From contig NZ_JBBOBR010000001.1 of assembly GCF_038002165.1 (NCBI RefSeq), forward strand, positions 3,720,001 through 3,784,000: DNA of 64,000 bases. Reading direction: 5' to 3'. Positions 18,135 through 26,170 of this stretch are shown piece by piece (positions within the stretch are counted from its first letter, which is position 1; every line of letters starts with the position of its first letter). The DNA comes from Cytobacillus sp. FSL H8-0458. GTDB lineage: Bacteria > Bacillota > Bacilli > Bacillales > Cytobacillaceae. The notes under the pieces were generated by a model. The model did not search any database, had not been told where the DNA came from, and was given only the letters and a program-made list of their open reading frames with translations. The position numbers were made by a program, and so were the translations under genes.

Positions 18135-19082
18135 TTATTCACTTAGGAGCAAGGATTCGATCTCTTTCAATCCTTTTTGGCGCTCAATCGGATCCCAATA
18201 TCCCCATGTAGTCTTAAGAGTATGTACGTTGCCGTTCTGAACAGCTTTCAGGCTTTTCCAAACCTCGCCCTGTGTAACAGAATCATAGAACTCTCCACTA
18301 TTAAAATAAGAAACATCGAGGATATGATCAGGATTATACTTTGCTAATCCTTCAATCGAAATATTCTCACCGAAATCCTCGGGAAGATTTTCTGCCGGTT
18401 TTAATTTCAAATCATCAAATAATAAGGAATTTGTTGCATGGTTTGTACGTCCATATACACGAATATCTTTTTTGTTAATTGCTACTGCCATAAATGTTTC
18501 ATCGCCCATTTTTTCACTTACGCGGCTGCCGATATCTTCTGCTTCCTTCTCAAGATCTTCTATCACTTTCTTTCCTTCTTCAAGCTTGCCTGCTGCTTCG
18601 GCAACCTTCAGATGGTCTTCCTTCCAATCACCGCCCACTTCTACTGCAACGGTTGGAATGGTTTCAGACAGCTGGTCATAAAGAGGCTTATAGCGATCAC
18701 TGATAATTAACAGGTCCGGATCCAGCTTTAAAATTTCTTCCGAGTTAATTTCATCAGCATAAGGCAGAACCTTCACACCTTCAAGCTCCTCTGTCAAATG
18801 CGGAGGAAACTCATTATCATACGCCATCACAGCGTAAGGCTTTACACCAACAGATACAAGTGAACCTTCCCATGATACATGCGACAGCAGAACGATTTTC
18901 TTCGGTTCGGCAGGAACTTCTGCTTTTCCGTACAAATGCTCAACGGTTCTTGTTTCCTCTGTTTTCTCCTCTTTCTTCTTTTCAGCCGCTTCTGTAGAAG
19001 CTTCCTCTTCTTTTCCACAGCCAGTTAAAATAAGTAAAAATAACATAAAAACAACACTCAAAGGAGCAAAAAACTTCTTCAT
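18135..19082 (-). CDS. Siderophore-binding lipoprotein (FecB/PeriBP class III)
   Basis: A 315-residue binding protein. The N-terminus MKKFFAPLSVVFMLFLLILTGCG has a lipobox LTGC, followed by a Glu/Lys-rich linker to about residue 50 and then the two-lobed PBP2_2/FecB fold with KKIVLLSHVSWEGSLVSVGVKP and LKLDPDLLIISD. The start at 19082 follows GGGAGGG; the frame stays open 13 codons upstream, into the Fur box. It sits between asbA and a regulator whose C-terminal domain resembles it (both end in a W...DPI/GPI-x-R motif). It may bind petrobactin, but the ligand cannot be read from sequence. A perfect Fur box precedes it. Confidence 0.85.
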   Translation of the reverse strand: MKKFFAPLSVVFMLFLLILTGCGKEEEASTEAAEKKKEEKTEETRTVEHLYGKAEVPAEPKKIVLLSHVSWEGSLVSVGVKPYAVMAYDNEFPPHLTEELEGVKVLPYADEINSEEILKLDPDLLIISDRYKPLYDQLSETIPTVAVEVGGDWKEDHLKVAEAAGKLEEGKKVIEDLEKEAEDIGSRVSEKMGDETFMAVAINKKDIRVYGRTNHATNSLLFDDLKLKPAENLPEDFGENISIEGLAKYNPDHILDVSYFNSGEFYDSVTQGEVWKSLKAVQNGNVHTLKTTWGYWDPIERQKGLKEIESLLLSE

Positions 19083-19121
19083 GGATAATCCCTCCCAATC
19101 AATAATGAAATTCATTCTCAA

Positions 19122-19136
19122 TGATAATCATTATCA
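19122..19136. promoter_or_regulatory. Perfect Fur box before the lipoprotein gene
   Basis: TGATAATCATTATCA matches the 7-1-7 Fur consensus at every position, 40 bases before the start codon at 19082. Confidence 0.93.
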
Positions 19137-19194
19137 CCATTACTGAACATGGACATTTTTAACTTCCTTCATGAACAAAATGAATTTGCGTTAT

Positions 19195-19221
19195 AAAAAA
19201 ACAGCCGCAAGTCTGCAGCTG
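19195..19221 (-). terminator. Terminator of the AraC-family regulator gene
   Basis: On the minus strand CAGCTGC and GCGGCTG form a short stem with one mismatch, followed directly by a run of seven T residues. Confidence 0.75.
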
Positions 19222-19247
19222 CACGTAAATTATTTTCTTTTAAATCT

Positions 19248-20789
19248 TTAGGCTTTCAGTTTGGCTTTAAGAATGCTTGAAGGAAAGGCTTCAAGCATCC
19301 GCTTCCTCCCAATCGGGCCCCACGGATCCCACTCATGGCTTTCAGGGTAATAGACTTCCCCGGTCCGGACAGCCCGGATTTTATTCCAATCTGGAGTATG
19401 GGCAGTTCTCCAAACATCCTTTTCATGACTCCATAAGATGAGAAGCTTGTCAGGGTTTAATTCAGCAATCTCTTTCAGGCTGACATTTCGGTAACCCTCC
19501 GCATGCAGGTCTGGATGCGGCTGGAATCCCAAACCTTGAAAAAGAAGTTCGAGAAGGGCATGATTTCCCTTCCCGTAAAGGCGTATTTCTTCCGGGCGAA
19601 TCCAAATGACAGCCCACCGGCCATTTCTCGTTAATGGACAAAGCTCATCCCGCACTTTGCATTCCATACCATGAATGTCTTTTTCTATGCATTCGGCACG
19701 GCTTTCACAGCTGACCAGCGATGCTATTTCATAAAGATAATGACGCCAGTCCTGCTTCAAAGGCATATGATGAACTTGTTCCTGTTTTGAAAGCAGCACA
19801 CTTTGAAGCTGAAATTGATGTAAGGGTGTCTTAATAATGCGGTCCGGATGGGTCAGCAAAATATCATCCGGCTGAAATGGTTTTTCTGCGTTTAACAATT
19901 TAGTTCCTTCCAGCTCTTTTTGAAGATAGCTCGGCACCCCGCTGCTTGCAGAATAGACGGTTGGGTAGGACGGAGCTGCAACTGGCTGGATTCCGAGTGA
20001 AATAAGGTGATCCTGTAAAAACAGCTGACTTACGACAGCGATTCGTTCACTGGCCCTTTTCATAAAAACAGTTGGCGGCATCCCTTCTCTGCTTTTAAAA
20101 AGGCGGCTGAAATAAAATTCATCCTGCAGCCCTATTTGCACGGCGACTTCTTTAGCTGTAATGCCTCTATTTTGGAGCAGCAATTTTTTTGCAGTCTTCA
20201 TTCGTTCTGCATTTAAAAACTCTTTCGGGGACATACCGGTCCTTTTGCGGAAAGCTCTTGAAAATGTAACAGGGGTCATATTTGCTTTAGAAGCTAATTC
20301 AGCAACGGTTAATGGACGGGCCAGGCTGTTTCTGATCAGTTCCTCCGCTTCTTCCATTCTGTCAATTTCGGCCGCGTCTGTCAGGATGGACAGCAGTTCC
20401 CAGAGCAGGGATTGAAATCTGCATTGGGCCGAAATTGATTTTTCCTGCCGTCTTTTCTTCATCTCTTCCCAGAGGGGGACCATTTTTGCAGGTGCCTGGT
20501 CAGCAAGCGGACGGGATAACAAGTCTTTAAGCATATCGCCTTCTTTTGGCCAGGAAAGCAAATAAACAGAAAGAAGCGAAGAAGAAGACGATGTAAGGAT
20601 GCAGGAATCCGTAATGAAGCAGCTTTTGCCCTCTTCTGCCCTCAATCTCTGGTTTCCGCTTACCAAGGTGCCTTTTCCCGATGATATGTAAAGGATTAAA
20701 AAATGGCTGCTCTTTTCATTTACTTCCCGGGATAAGCCCTCACGCAGATTGGATGCAGCAATTTCAAACATATGGCTCTTCAGCAGCAT
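19248..20789 (-). CDS. AraC regulator fused to a siderophore-binding domain (Btr-like)
   Basis: A 513-residue regulator with three parts: a cupin-like N-terminal region to about residue 115, two AraC helix-turn-helix motifs around residues 150-250 (LTVAELASKANMTPVTFSRAF and ITAKEVAVQIGLQDEFYFSRLF), and a periplasmic-binding-protein-like domain from about 270 to the end. This is the architecture of B. subtilis Btr, which senses Fe-bacillibactin in the cytoplasm and activates feuABC. Here it lies between the lipoprotein and the divergent permease genes, so they are its likely targets. Start at 20789 follows AAGGGAGTG; an upstream in-frame start 14 codons earlier lacks one. Confidence 0.85.
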   Translation of the reverse strand: MLLKSHMFEIAASNLREGLSREVNEKSSHFLILYISSGKGTLVSGNQRLRAEEGKSCFITDSCILTSSSSSLLSVYLLSWPKEGDMLKDLLSRPLADQAPAKMVPLWEEMKKRRQEKSISAQCRFQSLLWELLSILTDAAEIDRMEEAEELIRNSLARPLTVAELASKANMTPVTFSRAFRKRTGMSPKEFLNAERMKTAKKLLLQNRGITAKEVAVQIGLQDEFYFSRLFKSREGMPPTVFMKRASERIAVVSQLFLQDHLISLGIQPVAAPSYPTVYSASSGVPSYLQKELEGTKLLNAEKPFQPDDILLTHPDRIIKTPLHQFQLQSVLLSKQEQVHHMPLKQDWRHYLYEIASLVSCESRAECIEKDIHGMECKVRDELCPLTRNGRWAVIWIRPEEIRLYGKGNHALLELLFQGLGFQPHPDLHAEGYRNVSLKEIAELNPDKLLILWSHEKDVWRTAHTPDWNKIRAVRTGEVYYPESHEWDPWGPIGRKRMLEAFPSSILKAKLKA

Positions 20790-20872
20790 ATTTTGACACT
20801 CCCTTCTTTTTCCTGAAATATGATTTGACAAATGATGTGGAAGGATAGTAGATTAATAACGATCTTCCTAGT

Positions 20873-20887
20873 CGATAACGATTCTCA
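20873..20887. promoter_or_regulatory. Fur box between the regulator and permease genes
   Basis: CGATAACGATTCTCA matches the Fur consensus at 12 of 15 positions. It lies in the divergent region, 39 bases before the permease start. Confidence 0.65.
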
Positions 20888-20925
20888 TTTTCAAATAAAA
20901 AATACATAGAAAAGGACTGATCATA

Positions 20926-21951
20926 ATGGCCAGACCTGCTGCCGAATCCCTGCAGCCCGTTCACTTAAAATCTATTAAATGGGGCCTAGTTGCCTTAGTA
21001 TTTGTTTTCTTTGGCCTGCTCGCTTCAATCGGACTCGGAGCCATCTGGATCTCCCCTTCTGTCGTTTGGGACTCTTTTGTCTCTTTTAAAGCCGGCCAAA
21101 TTGAACACCAGCTTATCAGGGAAGTGCGTCTTCCGCGAGCATTGGGCGGTGCCCTTATTGGGGCTGCACTTGCAGTGGCAGGTACTATTATGCAAGGCAT
21201 TACACGCAATCCGCTTGCCGATCCTTCAATCATAGGCATTACCCATGGAGCCGGACTTGCCATCGCCATTTCGCTTGCATTTGTATCAGGCGGATCCTAC
21301 TGGATTCTTCTGATCTGTTCATTTGCAGGCTCTGCGGCTGGCGCTATGCTTGTCCTCTCTTTTTCCATGATTTCAAAAGAGCGGATATCTCCTGTAACCT
21401 TGACGCTTGCCGGTGCTGCGTTAAGCACATTATTCAGCGCTCTTTCCACGGGCATTGCCCTGTATTTCCAGGTGGCACAGGACTTGAGCTTCTGGTTTGC
21501 AGGAGGACTATCCGGAACTAAATGGCCGCATGTTTTTATACTGCTTCCCGCTGTTATCATAGGTCTGCTGCTTTCCCTATGGATCAGCCGTTCTCTGACT
21601 ATATTGGCTTTAGGGGAAGAAGTGGCCGCCGGCCTCGGTCAATCTCAGCAGAAAGTCAGGTGGATCGGGCTCATTGCCGTTATTCTATTATCTGGCGCGG
21701 CCGTATCCATTGCAGGCGCGATCGGCTTTATTGGCCTTGTCGTTCCCCATATGGTGCGGATGTTAATAGGCTCTGATTACAGATGGCTCATTCCGTTAAG
21801 TGCCATTGCCGGTGCCCTTCTCCTGGTAATCGCCGATATAGGGGCACGGATGATCAATCCTCCATTCGAGACACCTGTCAGTGCAGTGACCGCCTTGATT
21901 GGCGTTCCGTTTTTCTTATATTTGTCCCGAAGGAAAAGGGGGTATATGTAA
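20926..21951 (+). CDS. Ferric siderophore ABC permease (FecCD family), first of pair
   Basis: A 341-residue permease with about nine or ten membrane helices. The FecCD signatures IREVRLPRALGGALIGAALAVAGTIMQG (near residue 65) and GFIGLVVPHMVR (near 268), which form the ATPase-docking face, are clear. With the next gene it makes a heterodimer like YfiZ-YfhA or FeuBC. No ATPase lies in this operon; the YusV/FhuC-like ATPase at 26171 is the likely partner, since YusV is shared by several importers in B. subtilis. The ATG at 20926 follows AAAAGGAC, and a Fur box lies upstream. Confidence 0.88.
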   Translation: MARPAAESLQPVHLKSIKWGLVALVFVFFGLLASIGLGAIWISPSVVWDSFVSFKAGQIEHQLIREVRLPRALGGALIGAALAVAGTIMQGITRNPLADPSIIGITHGAGLAIAISLAFVSGGSYWILLICSFAGSAAGAMLVLSFSMISKERISPVTLTLAGAALSTLFSALSTGIALYFQVAQDLSFWFAGGLSGTKWPHVFILLPAVIIGLLLSLWISRSLTILALGEEVAAGLGQSQQKVRWIGLIAVILLSGAAVSIAGAIGFIGLVVPHMVRMLIGSDYRWLIPLSAIAGALLLVIADIGARMINPPFETPVSAVTALIGVPFFLYLSRRKRGYM

Positions 21952-22982
21952 TGGATTGGAAGCTGGCATTAAGCCGTTCCAAAACCTGGCTGGCAGCCTT
22001 TGTCGTTTTAATCATGGCCACCTTTGTATTGAGTCTGTCTACGGGTGTGATGCCTATCAGCTTTTCTGAAATATTGGGCACCCTCGCTGGCAGCGGCACC
22101 CCAAGGCAGGAGCTTGTTTTATTTCAGCTGAGATTGCCGAGAATGGTCATTGCCATACTGATTGGTGCCGGACTTGCTCTATCAGGCAGCATTCTTCAGG
22201 GACTTTCCAGGAACTCCCTCGCTGACCCGGGCATACTCGGAATCAATGCCGGCGCTGGACTTGCTGTCGTTTTCTCGATCTATCTTTTCGGACAGGAGAA
22301 AGGGAGCCTGCTCTCTGAACCTTTTTTTCTGCCCGTTTTCGCTTTTATCGGCGCTCTTGCCATTGCTGCTCTGATTTACCGGTTCTCATGGAAAGGAGGA
22401 ATAGACCCGGAACGGCTTCTCCTTGTTGGTCTCGGATTTAATGCTCTATGCGGTGCTCTTCTAATGATTCTGCAGCTGAAAATGGATCCAAAGGATTTTC
22501 AGCAGGCAGCCATTTGGCTGACAGGAAGCATCTGGGGAACCGGGTGGCCTTATGTATGGTCATTGCTTCCATGGATTTTGATTCTTATACCGGCTGCCTT
22601 TTTTAAAGCAAGAACCATGAATCTTCTTCAGTTTAAGCAGGAAGTTCCGGTTGCTCTTGGCTTAAAAGTGGAGTCCGAACGCCGCTTGCTTCTTTGCCTT
22701 TCTGCTGCCCTTGCAGGAGCATGTGTTGCCGTCGGCGGCGGAATCGCTTTTATTGGCCTGCTGGCTCCCCATCTGGCACGGCGGCTGTGCGGACCCAATT
22801 ACTTCAGCAGCCTGCCACTGTCCGGACTGATCGGAGCAGCTCTGGTCCTAATGGCAGACATGATTGGCAAAAACCTTCTGGCGCCAGCCGATATTCCCGT
22901 CGGAATCGTCATATCGGTTATCGGTGCACCCTACCTGATCTTCATGCTGCTGACCCGGAAAGGTTCCGGGATGAGGGTCTAA
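21951..22982 (+). CDS. Ferric siderophore ABC permease (FecCD family), second of pair
   Basis: A 343-residue FecCD permease starting MDWKLALSRS. The ATG at 21951 shares its A with the stop of the preceding permease (TAATG), with AGGAAAAGGGGG just upstream, so translation is coupled. The frame is open much further upstream, to 21783, but that part lies inside the first permease gene. Signatures LFQLRLPRMVIAILIGAGLALSG and GGIAFIGLLAPHLARR are present. It should form the second half of the transmembrane channel for a siderophore, possibly petrobactin. Confidence 0.88.
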   Translation: MDWKLALSRSKTWLAAFVVLIMATFVLSLSTGVMPISFSEILGTLAGSGTPRQELVLFQLRLPRMVIAILIGAGLALSGSILQGLSRNSLADPGILGINAGAGLAVVFSIYLFGQEKGSLLSEPFFLPVFAFIGALAIAALIYRFSWKGGIDPERLLLVGLGFNALCGALLMILQLKMDPKDFQQAAIWLTGSIWGTGWPYVWSLLPWILILIPAAFFKARTMNLLQFKQEVPVALGLKVESERRLLLCLSAALAGACVAVGGGIAFIGLLAPHLARRLCGPNYFSSLPLSGLIGAALVLMADMIGKNLLAPADIPVGIVISVIGAPYLIFMLLTRKGSGMRV

Positions 22983-22990
22983 ATTCAATA

Positions 22991-23030
22991 AAAATGCCCA
23001 TTCAACAATCCCTTTATGAATGGGCATTTC
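22991..23030. terminator. Bidirectional terminator between permease and hmoA
   Basis: AAATGCCCATTCA and TGAATGGGCATTT are perfect 13-base arms around a 12-base loop, flanked by A and T runs, serving the two convergent genes. Confidence 0.88.
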
Positions 23031-23034
23031 AGCT

Positions 23035-23370
23035 TTATTTGATTTCAGCAGGCTCCCTGTATTGTTTTTGCCCCAGCACATGATATACATCCTGACGGCT
23101 TTCGATAATAAATTCAGGCTTTGGCTTCCCGCGGTTTGCACGGTGGCCTGCAATATGTATATCACTTGTTTCCCATGCCTTCCATGCCTCTTCAGATTCC
23201 CAGCGAATCATAACAATGATTTCTTCCTCTCCGCTACGCTGTTTTTTCTTTAATACATTCAAATCAAAAAATCCAGGCTGCTCTTCAATGATTCCTTCTC
23301 CTGCAAAGCGCTCCACCATTTTCTCTCCATGGCCCTCTTTAACCATAATTGTCTTTAATTGAATAAACAT
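23035..23370 (-). CDS. hmoA: Haem-degrading monooxygenase HmoA (antibiotic-biosynthesis monooxygenase fold)
   Basis: A 111-residue ABM-fold protein very close in pattern to B. subtilis HmoA (YetG): MFIQLKTIMVKEGHGEKMVERF, IIVMIRWESEEAWKAWETSD and HIAGHRANRGKPKPEFI. These proteins open the haem ring and release iron, and the His in the conserved S-x-x-H-x-x-x-H region is a haem-contact candidate. The gene is divergent from an MFS gene across a near-consensus Fur box, so it should be induced by iron shortage. ATG at 23370 is preceded by AGGAGGAAAT. Confidence 0.88.
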   Translation of the reverse strand: MFIQLKTIMVKEGHGEKMVERFAGEGIIEEQPGFFDLNVLKKKQRSGEEEIIVMIRWESEEAWKAWETSDIHIAGHRANRGKPKPEFIIESRQDVYHVLGQKQYREPAEIK

Positions 23371-23407
23371 GCCTATTTCCTCCTCAGTTCTTTTTTGTTA
23401 TTATAAT

Positions 23408-23422
23408 TGATAACGATTTTCA
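23408..23422. promoter_or_regulatory. Fur box between hmoA and the MFS gene
   Basis: TGATAACGATTTTCA matches the Fur consensus at 13 of 15 positions and lies 38 bases from the hmoA start, in the divergent promoter region. Confidence 0.8.
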
Positions 23423-23514
23423 TTTTCAACTGTTTTAAAAAATAGATTCATTATTTTGTAAGTTTATAGTATCTTTAGATTAACGAAATTTTACTGAAAT
23501 TGTGAGGCCGTTAT

Positions 23515-24729
23515 ATGTGGAAAAATAAAAATGTGTGGATTCTTTTAACTGGTGAATTTATAGCAGGGGTGGGCCTTTGGCTTGGCATTATAGGAAACCT
23601 CGAGTTTATGCAGGAAAAGGTTCCTTCTGATTTCCTGAAATCACTTATTCTTGCATCCGGTCTGCTGGCTGGGATTGCAGTCGGCCCCTTTGCCGGCAGA
23701 ATTACAGACCAGCTGAATAAAAAAACTGTAATGCTCGGAGCAGGTTTTGTCAGGGCCATCAGTGTTATTTTCATGCTGATTGCTATTCAAACGGGATCTG
23801 TGTGGTGGATGGTTCTGTTCCTGGTTATGATCCAATTATCAGCAGCCTTTTACTTTCCTGCACTGCAGGCAGCCATTCCTCTTGTAGTTGCCGAAAAAGA
23901 TTTGCTGCAGCTGAATGGTGTACACATGAATGTGTCCACCCTTTCGAGGATATTGGGTACAGCACTGGCTGGTGTTCTGTTAGTCATTCTGCCATTATCC
24001 ATGCTTTATATCGGGTCGCTGGTCGCTTACCTTGCTCTATTCGGATTAACCTGGTTTATGGACTTCGAGGAAAAAAGGGAACAGCCAGGCACTGGAAAAG
24101 AGTCTGCCGGGAGCAGCGGAGGATTCAAGGAGGTTTTCCCGATTATTAAAGGCCTCCCCATTGTATTCATGACATTGATATTAACTCTGGTCCCACTGCT
24201 GTTTCTTGGCGGTTTCAACCTGATGGTCATCAACATCAGCGAGCTTCAGGACAGTTCATCCATTAAAGGGTTAATTTATACTGCAGAGGGAATCGGCTTC
24301 ATGCTCGGCGCATTTATCGTCAAGCAAATCAGCCAAAAGCGATCGCCTTATGCTATCTTATTTTTCTTCTCATTTGTCATTGGCGTCTCACAGCTCCTTC
24401 TGTACTTTGCTGATGTGCCCGTTCTATCCATTGCGGCCTTCTTTGTATTCGGATTTGCCGTTGGCTGTTTCTTCCCAACTGCAGCCACCATTTTTCAAAC
24501 AAGGGTGCCGAAAGAATTCCACGGAAGATTCTTCTCCTTCCGAAACATGCTCGATCGTGTTATTTTCCAAATTGTGCTCCTGCTGACAGGATTCCTGCTG
24601 GATGCCGTCGGACTTCAGGTAATGGTCGTGATCTTTGGCATTCTATCCTTAGTCATGACAGCTGCTTTCTTTGTTAAATTCAAGCAAATTCGGACAGAAG
24701 TACAAATAAAAGAAGGGATCAGTACGTAA
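23515..24729 (+). CDS. MFS transporter, YfiS-like, possible siderophore exporter
   Basis: A 404-residue major facilitator with 12 predicted helices and the loop 2-3 motif GRITDQLNKKTVMLGAGFVRA near residue 62. In B. subtilis the similar YfiS gene also neighbours an iron-siderophore permease operon (yfiYZ-yfhA). Shared Fur-box promoter with hmoA and location inside the petrobactin island suggest siderophore export or iron-related transport, but substrate cannot be deduced. The ATG at 23515 follows TTGTGAGGCCG, a moderate ribosome binding site. A very strong terminator follows. Confidence 0.8.
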   Translation: MWKNKNVWILLTGEFIAGVGLWLGIIGNLEFMQEKVPSDFLKSLILASGLLAGIAVGPFAGRITDQLNKKTVMLGAGFVRAISVIFMLIAIQTGSVWWMVLFLVMIQLSAAFYFPALQAAIPLVVAEKDLLQLNGVHMNVSTLSRILGTALAGVLLVILPLSMLYIGSLVAYLALFGLTWFMDFEEKREQPGTGKESAGSSGGFKEVFPIIKGLPIVFMTLILTLVPLLFLGGFNLMVINISELQDSSSIKGLIYTAEGIGFMLGAFIVKQISQKRSPYAILFFFSFVIGVSQLLLYFADVPVLSIAAFFVFGFAVGCFFPTAATIFQTRVPKEFHGRFFSFRNMLDRVIFQIVLLLTGFLLDAVGLQVMVVIFGILSLVMTAAFFVKFKQIRTEVQIKEGIST

Positions 24730-24762
24730 AAAAGCGGCTCACATTATGTGAGCCGCTTTTTT
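24730..24762 (+). terminator. Terminator of the MFS gene
   Basis: AAAGCGGCTCACAT and ATGTGAGCCGCTTT are perfect long arms with a one- or two-base loop, followed by a T-run; symmetric, so active in both directions. Confidence 0.93.
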
Positions 24763-24799
24763 ACTGCTATTTTGCCTTAGTTCCAGGCGTTTTTTTCGG

Positions 24800-24900
24800 T
24801 TTATGTGCGGATAGCCTCATTTTATGTGCGGATAAGGTTTTTTCTGTGCGCATAACCCGGTTTTATGTGCGGATAAAAAAATTTATGTGCGCTTAAGTTT
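24800..24900. repeat. Array of five degenerate ~20-nt direct repeats behind ycgT
   Basis: Five units of 20-21 bases share TTTATGTGCGGATAA with small changes (TTTCTGTGCGCATAA, TTTATGTGCGCTTAA). The array ends seven bases from the ycgT stop codon. Units are adjacent, without unique spacers, so it is not a CRISPR array. Similar arrays lie at 37222 and 51390. Confidence 0.8.
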
Positions 24901-24907
24901 TTTGACC

Positions 24908-25957
24908 CTAGCGAACCAGCTGCTTCACTAATTCCCGGTTCCGTTTCTTAAAAACATCATTATGTGATGAAACCATCGCTGCCCCGGCTGCATCAGGTTC
25001 AATGTGCTGCTTCGCTTTATTTACTGCATTTGCAGCATCCTGGAAGGCTCCCGCAATTAAATGAAGCTTGCCGTCATGCTTAAGAATATCGCCGGCAGCA
25101 TATAGCCCTTCAACTGACGTCTCGCTGTTTGCGTTGCCTGCAATATAGAAATCTTCGAGCATTTTAATATTCAGATTGCTATTTTTCAAGAGTTCCGTAT
25201 CCTGCTCATATCCATGATTAATCACCACTTCATCGATGGCAAGATATGAAACCTCTCCCGTTTCATTATTGGTCAATTCCACCTGTTCAATTTCCTCGTG
25301 ATTTCCGCCGGCAATTAATTTGGTGATGGACGTATGGTTAATGCAGATCACCGAACTATTCATCAGCTGTGAAACCTGAGCTTCATGGCCAGTTAACGCA
25401 TCCCGTCTGCAAGTGATGTATACCTGCCTGGCAACAGGCTCCAATTCATTTGCCCAGTCTACTGCGGAATTGCCTCCTCCTGACACAATAACCGTTTTAT
25501 CCTTGAAATGCGCAAGAGACTTGACTGTGTAATTTAAATTGGAGACCTCAAAACGCTCTGCGCCTTCAATTTTCAGCTTTTGCGGCTTTAGAATACCGCT
25601 GCCAACGGCCACAATCACTGTTTTTGAAAAATGCTCTTCCCCTGAAGACCCTTTTAAAACAAAAACTCCATCTTCATTCTTACTGATGGATTCCACCTTC
25701 TCATTTAGGACAACCGTCGGATTAAAGGTCAGCCCCTGCTCGACCAGCTGTTCAATCAGCTTTGCTCCCGGAGTAGGAGTCAACCCGCCGACATCCCAAA
25801 TCATTTTTTCAGGATACACATGGATCTTTCCTCCCAGGCGCGGCTGAAACTCAATCAGTTTCGTTTTCATTTCCCTTAATCCGCTGTAGAAAGCAGAGTA
25901 TAGCCCAGCTGGACCTCCTCCTATAACCGTTACATCAAAAATCTCCATCTGTTTCAT
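24908..25957 (-). CDS. ycgT: Ferredoxin/flavodoxin-NADP+ reductase, YcgT/YumC type
   Basis: A 349-residue thioredoxin-reductase-like FNR. FAD-binding [16 protein letters not shown] is near residue 11, the NADP-binding VSGGGNSAVDWANEL near 160, and YAAGDI near 287. It lacks the CxxC of thioredoxin reductases, as expected for this FNR class. In Bacillus, YcgT is iron-repressed and supplies electrons via flavodoxin/ferredoxin, plausibly for reductive iron release from siderophores. A Fur box 30 bases upstream supports this. ATG at 25957 follows GGAGTGAAC. The C-terminal 30 residues are a lysine/arginine-rich tail. YumC is the closest alternative name. Confidence 0.85.
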   Translation of the reverse strand: MKQMEIFDVTVIGGGPAGLYSAFYSGLREMKTKLIEFQPRLGGKIHVYPEKMIWDVGGLTPTPGAKLIEQLVEQGLTFNPTVVLNEKVESISKNEDGVFVLKGSSGEEHFSKTVIVAVGSGILKPQKLKIEGAERFEVSNLNYTVKSLAHFKDKTVIVSGGGNSAVDWANELEPVARQVYITCRRDALTGHEAQVSQLMNSSVICINHTSITKLIAGGNHEEIEQVELTNNETGEVSYLAIDEVVINHGYEQDTELLKNSNLNIKMLEDFYIAGNANSETSVEGLYAAGDILKHDGKLHLIAGAFQDAANAVNKAKQHIEPDAAGAAMVSSHNDVFKKRNRELVKQLVR

Positions 25958-25986
25958 ATCCGTTCACTCCTATAACCAATTATTAT

Positions 25987-26001
25987 TGATTATCATTCTC
26001 A
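25987..26001. promoter_or_regulatory. Fur box before ycgT
   Basis: TGATTATCATTCTCA matches the Fur consensus at 13 of 15 positions, 30 bases before the ycgT start. Confidence 0.82.
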
Positions 26002-26115
26002 CTTCAACTATACGTCCTTTCTTCTCCTTTGACAATGAAAATTTCCCTTTGTACTTTTCCATAAATACTGTTGACTTAAAACTTAACTAGACTTATAGTA
26101 AAAAGGAACCGACAC

Positions 26116-26130
26116 TGATAATCATTATCA
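26116..26130. promoter_or_regulatory. Perfect Fur box before the fhuC-like operon
   Basis: TGATAATCATTATCA matches the Fur consensus at all positions, 41 bases before the ATPase start at 26171. Confidence 0.93.
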
Positions 26131-26170
26131 CTAATTGAAAATAAAATACGATATAAACGGAGGTTACATA

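Noticed and set aside
21783-21950. Long N-terminal extension of the second FecCD permease
   Set aside because: It would overlap the first permease gene by 170 bases; the ATG at 21951 with a ribosome binding site and TAATG coupling fits the family length.
24800-24900. Short repeats that look CRISPR-like
   Set aside because: Units touch each other, vary in sequence, have no unique spacers, and no cas gene is present.
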